DNA from: Acidimicrobiia bacterium
Lineage (GTDB): Bacteria > Actinomycetota > Acidimicrobiia > Spongiisociales > UBA11373
Assembly (NCBI GenBank): GCA_040878325.1
Contig: JBBDMM010000013.1
Span: 1-61,440 of the forward strand
Reading direction: 5' to 3'
Length of the DNA stretch: 61,440 nt
This document shows positions 24,695-34,138 of this stretch, piece after piece. A program made the translations under genes and the position numbers. The notes beneath the pieces were generated by a model. It did not search any database. It saw nothing but the letters and a program-made list of their open reading frames with translations, and had not been told where the DNA came from. Every line of letters starts with the position of its first letter. The first letter of the stretch is position 1.

Positions 24695-25204
24695 ATGGGT
24701 TCTGATCTTCTCTCGACCCTCGACTTCGGCAGGCGTGAACAGCCCGCCGCAGACACCGAACTGCGCGTGCAGCTCACTGAATGGCTCGGCTACCAACGGC
24801 ACGAGTTCAACCGGAAACTCCGCGACCTGACGCCCACTGGGCTCGTTGCCTGGTCGATACCGCCGGTCGAACTCTCGGTCCTCGGCCTGCTCAGGCACCT
24901 GACCCAGATGGAGCACGTGTTCCTGTCGTGGGGGCTTGCCGGCGGAACCCGGTTGGACCACTACGGGGACGACGACTACGCGGGTGGATCGGTGGAGACC
25001 ATCGACACCGACCTCAAGCTCTACCTGGACGAAGTGGAGAAGGCCGACATTGCGATAGGCGCCATGTCCGATCTGGACGCGGTCGGCGCGGGCCACGGAC
25101 GGCCGCTCGGTGCCGTGCTGATCAAGATGATCGACGAGTACGCCCTGCACAGCGGCCAGGCCCACATGCTGAGGTACGCCGCCCTCGGCAAGATCATCCG
25201 CTGA
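24695..25204 (+). CDS. DinB-like DUF664 family protein
   Basis: A 169-residue four-helix DinB/DUF664 protein. Potential metal-binding histidines are seen in LLRHLTQMEHVFL and DEYALHSGQAHMLRYA, at the positions used by DinB and mycothiol-dependent enzymes. In Actinobacteria these often act as thiol S-transferases or metal-dependent hydrolases; the substrate is unknown. It directly follows the peroxiredoxin gene, which hints at a thiol-stress role. Confidence 0.88.
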   Translation: MGSDLLSTLDFGRREQPAADTELRVQLTEWLGYQRHEFNRKLRDLTPTGLVAWSIPPVELSVLGLLRHLTQMEHVFLSWGLAGGTRLDHYGDDDYAGGSVETIDTDLKLYLDEVEKADIAIGAMSDLDAVGAGHGRPLGAVLIKMIDEYALHSGQAHMLRYAALGKIIR

Positions 25205-25260
25205 GCAGGGTCTCGATCGCGGGACCGTTTCTTGTCATACCGGGGCGATACGTTTGAGCC

Positions 25261-26371
25261 ATGTTGGAAACCCTTCAAGCACCTGCGACCGATACGCCGT
25301 TGCTTTCGGACGATGAACTTCTCGCCGCTTTCGAGCAGGGATGGATCGAACACCGGCGCATCGAAGCCCGCAACGCCGCGTTGTTGGCCGAGATCGATCG
25401 ACGGCGCGCCTACCAGCCATACGGCTACCTGTCGACCACCGCCTATGTTGCCCATGCCACCTCTGAGTCCCAGCAGGCAGCCGCCGGTGAGGTCCGGGTC
25501 GCCCGGGGCCCTCACCGAGATGCCCGCAACCGCAGCCGCCTTCACCGAGGGTGATATCGACCGGACCCGGGTCCGTCGCCTGATCAAAGCCTGGGAGACC
25601 GCTCCGCAACCGTTCGCCCGTGCCGAATCGATGCTGGTAGACAAGGCCCGCAGCCTCGACGCGGCAGGTTTCACCATCGCCGTCGAAATGTGGCGACGGG
25701 GAACCGAACCCGAGATCGCCGCCGAAGAAGAACGCCAACGATTCGCCCGCCGACGCCTGACGATCCGGGAACGCTTCGATGGGATGATCGAACTCGAAGC
25801 CCTCCTCGACGTCGTCTCCGGCGAAACCATCCGCACCGCCATCGAATCTCTCGCCAGTCCCGCCAACCGCAGCAGCTACGACGAGCGGACCCCCACCCAG
25901 AACCGCGCCGACGCCCTTTCGGAGATCTGCCGCAACCACCTCGACACCGGCACCGCCCCCACCCAGGGGGGCCGCAAACCCCACCTCAACATCCTCGTCG
26001 ACCTTGACACCCTCCACGGACCCACCCGCCGCTCCGAAATCGGCCACGGAAGACTCCTCGGACCAGCGGGCATCGAGTTCCTCGCCTGCGACTCCACCGT
26101 CTGCCGCGTCGTCGGCGACGGCCCCGGTCACATTCTCGACATGGGAAGAAGCGTCCGCACCGCAACCCCCGCCCAACTACAGGCACTCGCCATCCGCGAC
26201 GGCGGCTGCGTCATCCCCGGATGCGGACGCCCACCTGCTTGGTGCGACGCCCACCACCTCATCGCATGGATCGAAGGCGGCTTCACCAACATCGACGAAA
26301 TGTGCCTCCTCTGCCGACCACACCACCTCGCCCTCCACCTCGGCGCGATTCAGTTACCCCAGTTGGAGTGA
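25261..26371 (+). pseudogene. 13E12-family DUF222/HNH endonuclease, frameshifted
   Basis: The N-terminal frame begins at the ATG 25261 and carries DUF222-type sequence up to AAGEVRVAR; the remainder, ALTEMPATAAAFTEGDIDR through the C-terminal HNH, is in another frame. One extra G in GGGG at 25505-25508 explains the switch. The nuclease motif is GGCVIPGCGRPPAWCDAHHL ... LCRPHHLALH, with its zinc cysteines and histidines intact. The joined protein is about 369 residues, short for the 13E12 family. Members are multi-copy, often repeated elements in Actinobacteria. Its 3' half is extremely C-rich at third positions. Real loss and base-call error are both possible. Confidence 0.82.
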
Positions 26372-26391
26372 CCGCGGCCGGCGGTCACTCC
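26365..26391. terminator. hairpin over the HNH stop codon
   Basis: GGAGTGACCGC (26365-26375) pairs perfectly with GCGGTCACTCC (26381-26391) around GGCCG. The stop codon TGA lies inside the left arm. There is no T-run, so termination strength is uncertain. Between it and regX3 (26392-26492) I see nothing further. Confidence 0.5.
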
Positions 26392-26492
26392 CTACGGTTC
26401 AGAAATATCAGAAACCACCCGCCGACCTCTGCTGATTGATGCCGTCTGGCGACATTCGCCGCACCCTCAGGAACGGCACCGTGCTCCGACAC

Positions 26493-27161
26493 CTACCCCG
26501 TCAGCCGATACCCCACCCCTCGCACTGTTTCGATCCGGGGGGCGCCTTCGGAGGATTCGAGGCGGCGGCGGAGCCTTCTGATGTGCTGGTCGAGGGTGCG
26601 GGTCTCCCCGACCCAGGTGTAGCCCCACACCCGGTCGAGGAACTCGTCGCGAGGCACCACCCTGCCCGGTTGGTCCATCAGGAGTTCCAGCACCTCGAAC
26701 TCTTTCTTGGGGAGGTCGTGCTCGCCGTCCGGCAACCGCAGGCGCAGCGAGGCGCGGTCGAGTGTGGCCGTGCCGACCGAAATGGTGTCCGAGCCCGCGA
26801 TGGGTGACGATCTCCTCGCGGCTGCCCTCACCCGGGCCAACAGCTCTCGCAGCGAGTAGGGCTTCGTCACATAGTCGTCGGCCCCCAACTCGAGGGCGGT
26901 CACGATGTCGCTCTCATGGTCCTTGGCGGAAACCACCACCACCGGGACCACGGAGTCGCGCCTGATGGCCTTGAGCACGTCGAGGCCCGACATCCCCGGG
27001 AGCATGAGGTCGAGGAGCACGAAGTCGGGCTTGATCTTCCGAAAGGCGTCGAGCCCCTCCCGGCCGTCCATAGCGACCGTGACCTCATGGCCCTCACGAC
27101 CGAAGGCGATCTGTAGGGCCTCCACGAACGACGGCTCATCCTCGACTATCAGGATCTTCAC
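26493..27161 (-). CDS. regX3: OmpR-family response regulator (RegX3-like)
   Basis: A 222-residue response regulator. The receiver domain has the acidic pair EDE, the phospho-Asp in FVLLDLMLPG, and the conserved Lys in YVTKPYS. The winged-helix DNA-binding domain has DLPKKEFEVLELL and TLDQHIRRLRRRLE, the RegX3/PhoB type. The start is the GTG at 27161, overlapping the kinase stop codon (GTGA) with GGAGG eight bases upstream. The location beside pst genes supports a phosphate-starvation role and makes it the likely reader of the PHO-box repeat at 28481. Confidence 0.88.
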   Translation of the reverse strand: MKILIVEDEPSFVEALQIAFGREGHEVTVAMDGREGLDAFRKIKPDFVLLDLMLPGMSGLDVLKAIRRDSVVPVVVVSAKDHESDIVTALELGADDYVTKPYSLRELLARVRAAARRSSPIAGSDTISVGTATLDRASLRLRLPDGEHDLPKKEFEVLELLMDQPGRVVPRDEFLDRVWGYTWVGETRTLDQHIRRLRRRLESSEGAPRIETVRGVGYRLTG

Positions 27162-28390
27162 GCCGGCTGCCTCCATCGCGGCAGCGTCACCGTGAAGGTC
27201 GACCCGACCCCTTCAGTGGAGTCCACCGAAACCTCGCCTCGGTGGTTACGGGCGATGTGCCGCACGATCGACAGGCCCAGGCCGGTCCCTCCCGTCTCGC
27301 GGCTCCGGGCTCGATCCACCCGGTAGAAGCGCTCGAAGACCCTTTCGACATGTGCCTCGGGGATCCCGATCCCCCGGTCGGCCACCTCGATCACGATCAC
27401 GCCGTCCCGAGCCTCGGCCCCGATGGTCACCCTCGGGGAGCTGTTCGCGTCATCGGCGAACGAGTACTTGATCGCATTGTCGACGAGGTTCGACACCATC
27501 GTCCGCAACTGACGGGCATCGCCGGCAACCCGCAAAGTCGGGTCGACTGGCACCACCACCAGCTCGACCTGACGAGCCCGCGCCACTTCATCCAACTCCT
27601 CGACGACATCGCCAAGCAAGGCGGCAACCGCCACCGGATCGTCGTGAGCCGCGAGCGCCTCGGCTTGAGACAGGTCGAGGATGTCACCGACGAGGGTTGA
27701 GAGCCTGGTCGACTCGGCCTGGAGCCGCTCCGCCAACCGAACCGAGCCGGGGTCGGCGGACACACCGGCCGCCAGGGTCTCGGCAAGGACAGAGAGCGCC
27801 CCCAGGGGGGTCTTCAACTCGTGACCCACATTGGCGATGAAGTCGCGTCGCATCGCATCGACCCTCCGCTGTTCACTCACGTCCGACACGAACGCCACGC
27901 ACCCGGCGCTCTCGACTCCGAAGTCGAGGGGGATGGCGGTGACCTCCAGAGCCGTCCGCACCGGGCTGTACAGATCGAGTTCCATCTCGACCGCGGACCG
28001 CTCTCGCATCGCCCGCTCGATCGCCTCGCGAATCCTGACCTCGGCAACCGCCTGACCCAGACGCGCCCCGAAGTAGCGGGCCGCGGCGGGGTTGGCGGTG
28101 ACAATTACGCCGTGGTCATCGGTGATCACGATGCCGAGGGGCGCCGTCTGGATCGACCCGGCCAGCTGGGCTCGCTCCCGTTGCGCCTGCGCCGTCGATC
28201 GCTCCAGCCGACTGAGTCCAGCATCGAGCGCCTCCACCCGATGCCGCCGCCGGCTGGGAGAACCCGCCCCGATCCGCCGAATCGCGTCGTCCAGGGCCCG
28301 TCCGAGGCCCCTGCCCCGGAGCAACGCCCACAGAGCCAGAAGCAACCCAAGCGCGGCCACCACAGCCAGCACGATCGTGAGCGTGTCCAC
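27158..28390 (-). CDS. senX3: PAS-containing phosphate sensor histidine kinase (SenX3-like)
   Basis: A 410-residue kinase. One N-terminal membrane helix (TIVLAVVAALGLLLALWALL) is followed by a PAS domain at about residues 75-170, the HisKA motif FIANVGHELKTPLGALSVLA, and N, G1, F and G2 boxes (NLVDNAIKYS, ADRGIGIP, FERFYRVD, GTGLGLSIV). This is the SenX3/PhoR plan with no extracellular sensor, in which PhoU and Pst report phosphate. The GTG at 28390 is the first start that begins just before the membrane helix. It is coupled to regX3. Confidence 0.88.
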   Translation of the reverse strand: MDTLTIVLAVVAALGLLLALWALLRGRGLGRALDDAIRRIGAGSPSRRRHRVEALDAGLSRLERSTAQAQRERAQLAGSIQTAPLGIVITDDHGVIVTANPAAARYFGARLGQAVAEVRIREAIERAMRERSAVEMELDLYSPVRTALEVTAIPLDFGVESAGCVAFVSDVSEQRRVDAMRRDFIANVGHELKTPLGALSVLAETLAAGVSADPGSVRLAERLQAESTRLSTLVGDILDLSQAEALAAHDDPVAVAALLGDVVEELDEVARARQVELVVVPVDPTLRVAGDARQLRTMVSNLVDNAIKYSFADDANSSPRVTIGAEARDGVIVIEVADRGIGIPEAHVERVFERFYRVDRARSRETGGTGLGLSIVRHIARNHRGEVSVDSTEGVGSTFTVTLPRWRQPA

Positions 28391-28407
28391 AGGGCCGAGG
28401 ATAAGGG

Positions 28408-28449
28408 GCCTCGCGTTCGCTCGGCCGCGATTGGCGGCTTCGCCGCCCA
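28408..28449. repeat. box GCCTCGCGTTCGCTCGGCC with one GCGATTG heptad and a small hairpin
   Basis: The box occurs at 28408-28428 with one change from the common form and is followed by a single GCGATTG (28427-28433). A hairpin GGCGGCTTCGCCGCC follows at 28434-28448. Here it lies between divergent genes, not after a stop codon, so the box is not tied to gene ends only. Confidence 0.6.
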
Positions 28450-28480
28450 TCGCGGGAGGCCGCCAGAGGCCGCCGACACT

Positions 28481-28502
28481 CTTCACTTCCAGTTCACATT
28501 CA
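28481..28502 (+). promoter_or_regulatory. PHO-box-like 11-bp direct repeat upstream of pstS
   Basis: CTTCACTTCCA (28481-28491) is followed at once by GTTCACATTCA (28492-28502). Two 11-bp units each containing TTCAC match the architecture of actinobacterial PhoP/RegX3 boxes (GTTCACC-type direct repeats). The site is 83 bases before the pstS start and 91 bases from senX3, so it may control both directions. A GC-rich hairpin (GCCCCG with CGGGGC, 28504-28525) follows. Confidence 0.68.
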
Positions 28503-28584
28503 CGCCCCGTCGGCGTCACCGGGGCTCTTTACGGTCGTTTCCGGCACCGACCGCGTCGGCCCATCAACCAGGAGGAACACCAGA

Positions 28585-29610
28585 ATGAATCGCAGGAGCG
28601 GAAGGGTGGTTGTGGCGCTGATCGCGTTGTCCCTGGTGGGGGCGGCATGCGGTGGCGGCAACGGCGATGGCGGCGACATCACCCGAATTGCCATCTCCGG
28701 CTCGTCGACCGTCGAACCCATTTCAGCGCGGGTGGCGCAGGCATTCACTGACATTCCCGAGAACTCGAGCGTCGCCATCGCGGTCGACGGCCCGGGTACT
28801 TCGGATGGCTTCGTGCTGTTCTGCAACGGAGAGACCGACATCTCGGATGCCTCCCGGGCGATCAAGCAGGAGGAGTTCGACACCTGCATCGCCAACGGGG
28901 TGGAGCCGATCGAGATCAAGGTGGCGATCGACGGGCTCTCCGTGATCACCTCGGTCAACAACGACGCCGTCTCGTGCCTCGACTTCGGCGACCTCTACGC
29001 ACTGCTTGGTGCCGAATCCGTCGGATTCGACAATTGGTCCGATGCAGACACCCTCGCCGCCGAGCTGGCCGCGGCCGGGCTGGGGGGATCACACGCCCCG
29101 TACCCGGATGCGCCGATCGTGATCACCGCGCCGGGTGAGGAGTCGGGGACCTTCGACTCCTTCATCGAGATCGTCCTCGAAGGCACCGCCGACGCTCGCG
29201 GCACCGAGGCCGAGCCGCGGCTCGACTACCAGGCGTCGCCCAACGACGACGTGATCATCGACGGGATCAGCCGAAACGACACCTCGCTCGGATGGGTCGG
29301 GTACGCGTTTTACGTCAATAACGCCAGCTCCGTGAAGGCCCTCGATGTCGACGGTGGCGACGGGTGTGTGACCCCCAGCCCCGAGACGATCGCCAGCGGC
29401 GAGTACCCGATCTCCCGACCGCTGTTCATCTATGTGAACGGGGCCGAGCTCGCCGAGAAGCCCCGGTTGGCCGACTTCGTCGACTTCTACCTGGGTGAGG
29501 CCGGCAACGTGGCCACCGACGGGGCAGGCTATGTCCGCCTCACCGATGAGGAGCGCGCCATGTGGAAGGCCAACTGGGACGCCCGCACGGTCGGCAAGGT
29601 CGACGGCTGA
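28585..29610 (+). CDS. pstS: PstS phosphate-binding lipoprotein
   Basis: A 341-residue phosphate-binding protein with lipobox GAAC at residues 19-22. Phosphate-ligand loops are visible as SGSSTVEPIS, DISDASRAI and APGEESGTFDSFIE. It delivers phosphate to the PstCA permease. It starts the pstSCAB-phoU cluster, behind the PHO-box-like repeat, and is separated from pstC by a strong stem-loop. The sequence belongs to the group with a partly interrupted C-terminal domain, typical of Actinobacteria. Confidence 0.93.
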   Translation: MNRRSGRVVVALIALSLVGAACGGGNGDGGDITRIAISGSSTVEPISARVAQAFTDIPENSSVAIAVDGPGTSDGFVLFCNGETDISDASRAIKQEEFDTCIANGVEPIEIKVAIDGLSVITSVNNDAVSCLDFGDLYALLGAESVGFDNWSDADTLAAELAAAGLGGSHAPYPDAPIVITAPGEESGTFDSFIEIVLEGTADARGTEAEPRLDYQASPNDDVIIDGISRNDTSLGWVGYAFYVNNASSVKALDVDGGDGCVTPSPETIASGEYPISRPLFIYVNGAELAEKPRLADFVDFYLGEAGNVATDGAGYVRLTDEERAMWKANWDARTVGKVDG

Positions 29611-29653
29611 GCAGAGGGCGTAGCTCCTCCCGCCTCTCTCCCGGGCGGGATGA

Positions 29654-29696
29654 GTGGGTGGTGGGCCGGATCAGGATCCTCCGGCCCACCACCCAC
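29654..29696 (+). promoter_or_regulatory. pstS-pstC intercistronic stem-loop
   Basis: A perfect 17-bp stem pairs GTGGGTGGTGGGCCGGA (29654-29670) with TCCGGCCCACCACCCAC (29680-29696) around a 9-base loop. It sits 43 bases after the pstS stop and 20 bases before pstC. There is no T-run. Stem-loops here commonly protect the binding-protein message so that PstS is made in excess; that role is inferred. Confidence 0.75.
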
Positions 29697-29716
29697 CCCT
29701 CGAGCAGTCCGGATCG

Positions 29717-30646
29717 ATGATTACTCAGGACGACATCAGCATCGCACTCGCCGGCAGCCCGGTGCGCCGGCGCCGCGAGCGCCGCATCCGACGCCTCTTC
29801 CTGGGGGCTGCAGCCGCGTCGGTGCTGATCAGCGTGGCGATCGTGGCATCCCTCTTCGGTGAGGCTTGGACCTTCATCAGCAACGTCGGCTTCACACCGC
29901 TGGCCGACATCGGCTGGTTCCCGCGGCGCGGCCTGTACGACATCCGCACGCTCCTCGTGGGGACCCTGCTTGTGGCGGGCATCGCCATGGTGGTGGCCGG
30001 ACCGCTGGGTATGGGCACCGCGGTCTACCTGAGCGAGTACGCCTCGCCCCGCACCCGGAGGTGGCTCAAGCCGGCCGTCGAGATGCTGGCGGGAATCCCC
30101 AGTGTTGTCCTGGGCTATTTCGCCCTGACCTTCATCTCGCCGTCGTTGCTCCGCCCGATCTTCGGAGAGGGCCTCTCCGGTTTCAACATGCTGGCCGCCG
30201 GACTTGGCGTGGGAATCCTCACGATCCCGCTGGTCGCTTCGGTTACCGAGGATTCGCTCCGCGCGGTCCCGCTCGCCCTGCGGGAGGCCGCCTACGGCCT
30301 CGGCGCCACCAAGATGTCGACGAGTATCCGCGTCGTGATCCCCGCCGCGGTCTCAGGAATCGTGGCCTCCATGATCATCGCTTTCTCCCGGGCGATCGGA
30401 GAGACCATGGTGGTAGCGATCGCCGCCGGCGCAACCGGCGGCTCGCTGTTCACCGTCGATCCACTCGGTGGTGGCCAGACGATGACTGCGGCTATGGCGT
30501 CTCTCGCGATCGGATCCGACCGGGTCCGCGGTGACGACTATGCCTTCCAGAGCCTGTTCTTCCTCGGCCTGGTCCTGTTTCTCGCCACCCTCATCCTCAA
30601 CGTGGTCGCCGAGCGCTTCGTCCGCAGAGTGAGGCGGCAGTACTGA
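29717..30646 (+). CDS. pstC: PstC phosphate ABC transporter permease
   Basis: A 309-residue permease with six main helices. The conserved loop REAAYGLGATKMSTSIRVVIP carries the EAA contact to PstB, and GPLGMGTAVYLSEYA and EMLAGIPSVVLGYFAL are PstC signatures. The ATG at 29717 comes just after the intercistronic stem-loop. Its stop codon shares one base with the pstA start (TGATG). Confidence 0.93.
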   Translation: MITQDDISIALAGSPVRRRRERRIRRLFLGAAAASVLISVAIVASLFGEAWTFISNVGFTPLADIGWFPRRGLYDIRTLLVGTLLVAGIAMVVAGPLGMGTAVYLSEYASPRTRRWLKPAVEMLAGIPSVVLGYFALTFISPSLLRPIFGEGLSGFNMLAAGLGVGILTIPLVASVTEDSLRAVPLALREAAYGLGATKMSTSIRVVIPAAVSGIVASMIIAFSRAIGETMVVAIAAGATGGSLFTVDPLGGGQTMTAAMASLAIGSDRVRGDDYAFQSLFFLGLVLFLATLILNVVAERFVRRVRRQY

Positions 30647-31596
30647 TGAACGCTTCGGCAATCGCCACCGCTCCGGAAGCCGTCGTTCGGGCGCTGACCA
30701 CCCGCCGCCGTGATCTTCGGGGCGGGGCATTCCGACTGGTCTTGCTGGGGTCCCTGCTGGTGGCCATTGGTGTCCTGGTCACGCTGCTGGTCGATATCGG
30801 GGCGAGAAGCGCATCGGTCTGGGGAGACCGCGGGATCGTGGATCTGATCAGCACCGAGATGTCAGCAGACCCCGAGCGCGCCGGCATCTGGCAGGCCTTT
30901 TACGGATCCCTCGTGCTGATGGTGTTCACGGCCGCGCTGGCCTTTCCTCTCGGCATCGGAGCCGCCATTTACCTGGAGGAGTACGCCCTGGACACCCGCT
31001 TCACCCGAATCGTCAACGCCAACATTCGCAACCTCGCCGGGGTTCCATCGATCGTCTATGGCCTGCTGGGACTGGCCATCTTCGTGAAGATCCTCGGCGG
31101 GTTGACGGGGCCGAACGTAGAGGGACGGAGCATCATCTCGGGCGGCCTGACCCTCGGAATCCTGGTGCTGCCCATCGTCATCATCACCACGGCCGAGGCC
31201 CTCCGCGCGGTACCGGTGGCGATCCGCGAGGGAGCGGTAGGTGTGGGGGCAACCCAGTGGCAGGCGATTCGACACCACGTTCTCCCCGTGGCCGCTCCAG
31301 GCATCCTCACCGGCACCATCCTCTCCCTCGGCCGCGCCTTCGGCGAGGCGGCACCGTTGCTCCTGGTCGGCGGGATCACCACCTTCTTCAGCTCGGGAGG
31401 GGCGGGGTTCGTCGAGACACTCCAGGGAAGGTTCAGCGCCATGCCGGTGCTGGTGTTCTCGTGGGCCCGGCTCCCCCAGGCGGAGTTCAAGGCACTGACG
31501 GCGGCGCTCATCGTGGTGATGCTCGTGGTGCTGCTGCTCATCAATGCGACTGCGATCTACCTGCGCAACCGATTCGAGAAGGGCGTGAAGACGTGA
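30646..31596 (+). CDS. pstA: PstA phosphate ABC transporter permease
   Basis: A 316-residue permease with about six helices. [38 protein letters not shown] and [21 protein letters not shown] are PstA signatures, the last being the EAA loop. It pairs with PstC to form the channel. Coupled upstream by a one-base overlap and downstream by GTGA with pstB. Confidence 0.93.
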   Translation: MNASAIATAPEAVVRALTTRRRDLRGGAFRLVLLGSLLVAIGVLVTLLVDIGARSASVWGDRGIVDLISTEMSADPERAGIWQAFYGSLVLMVFTAALAFPLGIGAAIYLEEYALDTRFTRIVNANIRNLAGVPSIVYGLLGLAIFVKILGGLTGPNVEGRSIISGGLTLGILVLPIVIITTAEALRAVPVAIREGAVGVGATQWQAIRHHVLPVAAPGILTGTILSLGRAFGEAAPLLLVGGITTFFSSGGAGFVETLQGRFSAMPVLVFSWARLPQAEFKALTAALIVVMLVVLLLINATAIYLRNRFEKGVKT

Positions 31597-32438
31597 CGAC
31601 TCCCGACAAGCGGCCCCAGAGCCGGCGGTTCGAAGTGGCGGCCAGCCCGAAGTCGTCAAACGGTGGTGCGCTCTTCGCCCTCGAAGACCTGGCGGTCTCG
31701 TATGGCGCCTTTCAGGCGATCGCGGGAGTCACGATGAACGTCCGGCCGAACGAGATCACCGCGTTCATCGGGCCGTCGGGCTGCGGGAAGACCACCCTCT
31801 TGCGGTGTTTCAACCGTATGAACGACCTGATCGAGTCGGCAACGGTGAGCGGCTCGGTCAAGTATCACGGAGTGGATCTCTACGGGCCGAGGGTCGACCC
31901 GGTCGAGGTGCGCCGCCGGATCGGCATGGTGTTCCAGAAGGCGAATCCGTTTCCGAAGTCCATCTACGACAACATCACCTTCGGACCCCGCATCGCAGGC
32001 TATTCGGGCGACCTCGACGACCTGGTTGAAGAGTCCCTCATCCGAGCCGCCCTCTGGGACGAGGTCAAAGACAAGCTCGACGAGTTCGCTCCCGCGCTCT
32101 CGGGCGGCCAGCAACAGCGGCTCTGTATCGCCCGAGCCATCGCCACCAACCCCGATGTCGTGCTGATGGACGAGCCGTGCTCGGCGCTCGACCCGATCGC
32201 CACCCACAAGATCGAGGAGTTGATGCTGACCCTCAAGCAGGACTACACGATCGTGATCGTCACCCACAACATGCAGCAGGCGGCGAGGGTGTCGGATCGA
32301 ACCGCCTTCTTCACCGTCGACGTCGGCGAGGAAGGGCAGCGAACCGGCCGCCTCGTGGAGTTCGACGACACCGGAGTCATCTTCACCAATCCCCGGGAAC
32401 AGGCAACCGAGGACTACATAACCGGCCGGTTCGGCTGA
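31593..32438 (+). CDS. pstB: PstB phosphate ABC transporter ATPase
   Basis: A 281-residue ATPase. Walker A is [19 protein letters not shown], the Q-loop [17 protein letters not shown], signature [14 protein letters not shown], Walker [14 protein letters not shown], switch THNMQQA. All are the PstB versions. About 25 extra residues precede the ABC fold. The GTG start at 31593 overlaps the pstA stop codon. It energises phosphate import through PstCA. Confidence 0.94.
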   Translation: MTTPDKRPQSRRFEVAASPKSSNGGALFALEDLAVSYGAFQAIAGVTMNVRPNEITAFIGPSGCGKTTLLRCFNRMNDLIESATVSGSVKYHGVDLYGPRVDPVEVRRRIGMVFQKANPFPKSIYDNITFGPRIAGYSGDLDDLVEESLIRAALWDEVKDKLDEFAPALSGGQQQRLCIARAIATNPDVVLMDEPCSALDPIATHKIEELMLTLKQDYTIVIVTHNMQQAARVSDRTAFFTVDVGEEGQRTGRLVEFDDTGVIFTNPREQATEDYITGRFG

Positions 32439-32488
32439 TGAATTCGAGTGCGGCGAGCAACCCCTGGCGTACCCTCTGAGAGGACACG

Positions 32489-33178
32489 ATGCAACATCCC
32501 CACGACGACACCCGGCACCATTTCAACGAGACTCTCGACGCCATCCTCCGGGGGACGGTCGAGCTGGGCGCCCTCGTCCACGAGAACATGCTTCGAACCA
32601 CTGAAGCAGTGCTCGAGAACCAGCTCGAACTGGCCAACCAGGTGCTCGCTGCCGACGACGAGATCGATGAGAAGTATGTCGCGCTCGAGCATCGCGTTTT
32701 CGAGGTGATGGCTCGCCAGCAGCCCGTGGCCGGCGACCTGCGGTTCCTGGTGTCGATGACGCGGGTTCTCTACGAGATCGAGCGAAGTGGCGACCTCGCC
32801 GTCAACGTGGCCAAGGGCCTGATCCGGCGCGAGGGCTACACCCTCCCGCCCGCCATCCACAGCCTGATCGCCCGCCTGTCGCGCGAGGCGGCCGCACTGT
32901 TCCGCCAGGGGCTCGACGCCCTGGCCGACCTGGATTCCGAGGCGGGCGTGCGCCTGGATGCAGAGGATGATGCAGTCGACGACCTGGTGGGCGAGTTGTA
33001 CTCGGCCATAGCCCAGGGATCAGGCGACATGGGCTTCGATCTCGCGGTCGAGCTTTCTCGGGTGGGCCGCTACATGGAGCGGATCGCCGACCATGGCGTG
33101 AACATCGCCGAGCACGTGACCTTCATCGTCACCGGCTCGTTCCCCGAGGAATCCGCAACCACTTCCGACGAGGGCTGA
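32489..33178 (+). CDS. phoU: PhoU phosphate signalling protein
   Basis: A 229-residue, all-helical two-repeat PhoU. Both metal-binding repeats are seen, VARQQPVAGDLRFLVSMTR-like (ARQQPVAGDLRFLVSMTR) with EIERSGDLAVNVAK, and in the second half SRVGRYMERIADHGVNIAE. PhoU links the Pst transporter to the SenX3-type kinase and holds it off when phosphate is plentiful. It closes the pst cluster, 50 bases after pstB, and converges on the RseB-like gene. Confidence 0.92.
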   Translation: MQHPHDDTRHHFNETLDAILRGTVELGALVHENMLRTTEAVLENQLELANQVLAADDEIDEKYVALEHRVFEVMARQQPVAGDLRFLVSMTRVLYEIERSGDLAVNVAKGLIRREGYTLPPAIHSLIARLSREAAALFRQGLDALADLDSEAGVRLDAEDDAVDDLVGELYSAIAQGSGDMGFDLAVELSRVGRYMERIADHGVNIAEHVTFIVTGSFPEESATTSDEG

Positions 33179-33199
33179 CACCCACGCTGGCGGCGCTTC

Positions 33200-34138
33200 T
33201 CAGTCGAACCAGCGTCGCCAGAGTCGCACGAAGAAGCCCCGCTCGCCCGGTTCGGGCAGTTCGGCCAGCACGGCCACCAGGTGGTCAGGGGGAAGGTCGC
33301 CAACCAGCACATACGACCGATCCGGGCTGCTCCAGTGCACCCAGACGGTGGTCGGGCTCACGATCCGGCGATACACCCCACCGTCGACACTGAACCGGGT
33401 CGCCTGCCGGAACTCCACCGGTATCGCCCCCCGCTTCGCCTCGAATACCGAGAAGGAGAACAACCCGTCGGTGTAATACGACTGGACACCACCCAGCGGA
33501 GCCGAATACGAGTCGGCCCGGCGATATCCGGCGGCGGTGGCCGGCAAGTGGGCGGACTCGCCGGCCGACTGCATGACGCTGCGCGCATCGAAGTCGGTCG
33601 GCATCGGCGGGTGATCATCCCTCGAGCCGACCGAGAACTCGACGAGGGTGGCGAGCCTGTAAAGGCGTCCCTCTCCGTCGAAGATCTCGGTCACCAACGG
33701 AATCGTGCTCTCGTCGTCGATGACGAGCCGCGCTCGCACCCGCTGGTTCTCCAGGATCGTCACCGCCGTTGCCGGCCGGCCCAAACGGTTCGTGGCGACA
33801 GGCTCTCCGAGCGTGTACCGATCGCTCAGCGTCCACGACGACCATTCAGCCACCTCGAGCGCGTACCACCCCGAGTCCGAGCCGACTGCGACCAGGGATC
33901 CGGAGAGCATGAGGTCGCGATGGGGTCCATGCACCATGGACATTCCGGCGGACCTCTCCACCTCGTAGGTTGCCGCAGCCGAGTCCGCCCCCCAATAGCA
34001 CATCACTACCCCGACCGCGTGGAACTCGCCCGAGCCGGCGTTCGCCATCAAATCCTCGAGGGAGTCGTCGGCGGCGGCGCCTAGCGGCAGCGACACGGCC
34101 ACCGCCACGATCAGGGTGGTCAGTCCCCGGCGGCTCAC
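33200..34138 (-). CDS. RseB/MucB-like extracytoplasmic sigma-factor regulator
   Basis: A 312-residue secreted or lipid-free exported protein with an N-terminal signal (LTTLIVAVAVSLPLGAAADD) and a two-part fold expected for MucB/RseB: an N-terminal domain with VTILENQRVRARLVIDDES and a smaller C-terminal domain with FSFSVFEAKRG. RseB-type proteins bind the periplasmic part of the anti-sigma factor and protect it from cleavage. Position as third gene after the ECF sigma and anti-sigma genes, with GTGA overlap, supports that role. Similarity to RseB is modest. Confidence 0.72.
   Translation of the reverse strand: MSRRGLTTLIVAVAVSLPLGAAADDSLEDLMANAGSGEFHAVGVVMCYWGADSAAATYEVERSAGMSMVHGPHRDLMLSGSLVAVGSDSGWYALEVAEWSSWTLSDRYTLGEPVATNRLGRPATAVTILENQRVRARLVIDDESTIPLVTEIFDGEGRLYRLATLVEFSVGSRDDHPPMPTDFDARSVMQSAGESAHLPATAAGYRRADSYSAPLGGVQSYYTDGLFSFSVFEAKRGAIPVEFRQATRFSVDGGVYRRIVSPTTVWVHWSSPDRSYVLVGDLPPDHLVAVLAELPEPGERGFFVRLWRRWFD

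Noticed and set aside
25261-26371. Prophage or integrative element around the 13E12 gene and the Mu F-like tail
   Set aside because: No integrase, capsid, terminase or att repeats are seen; neighbours are ordinary chromosomal genes.
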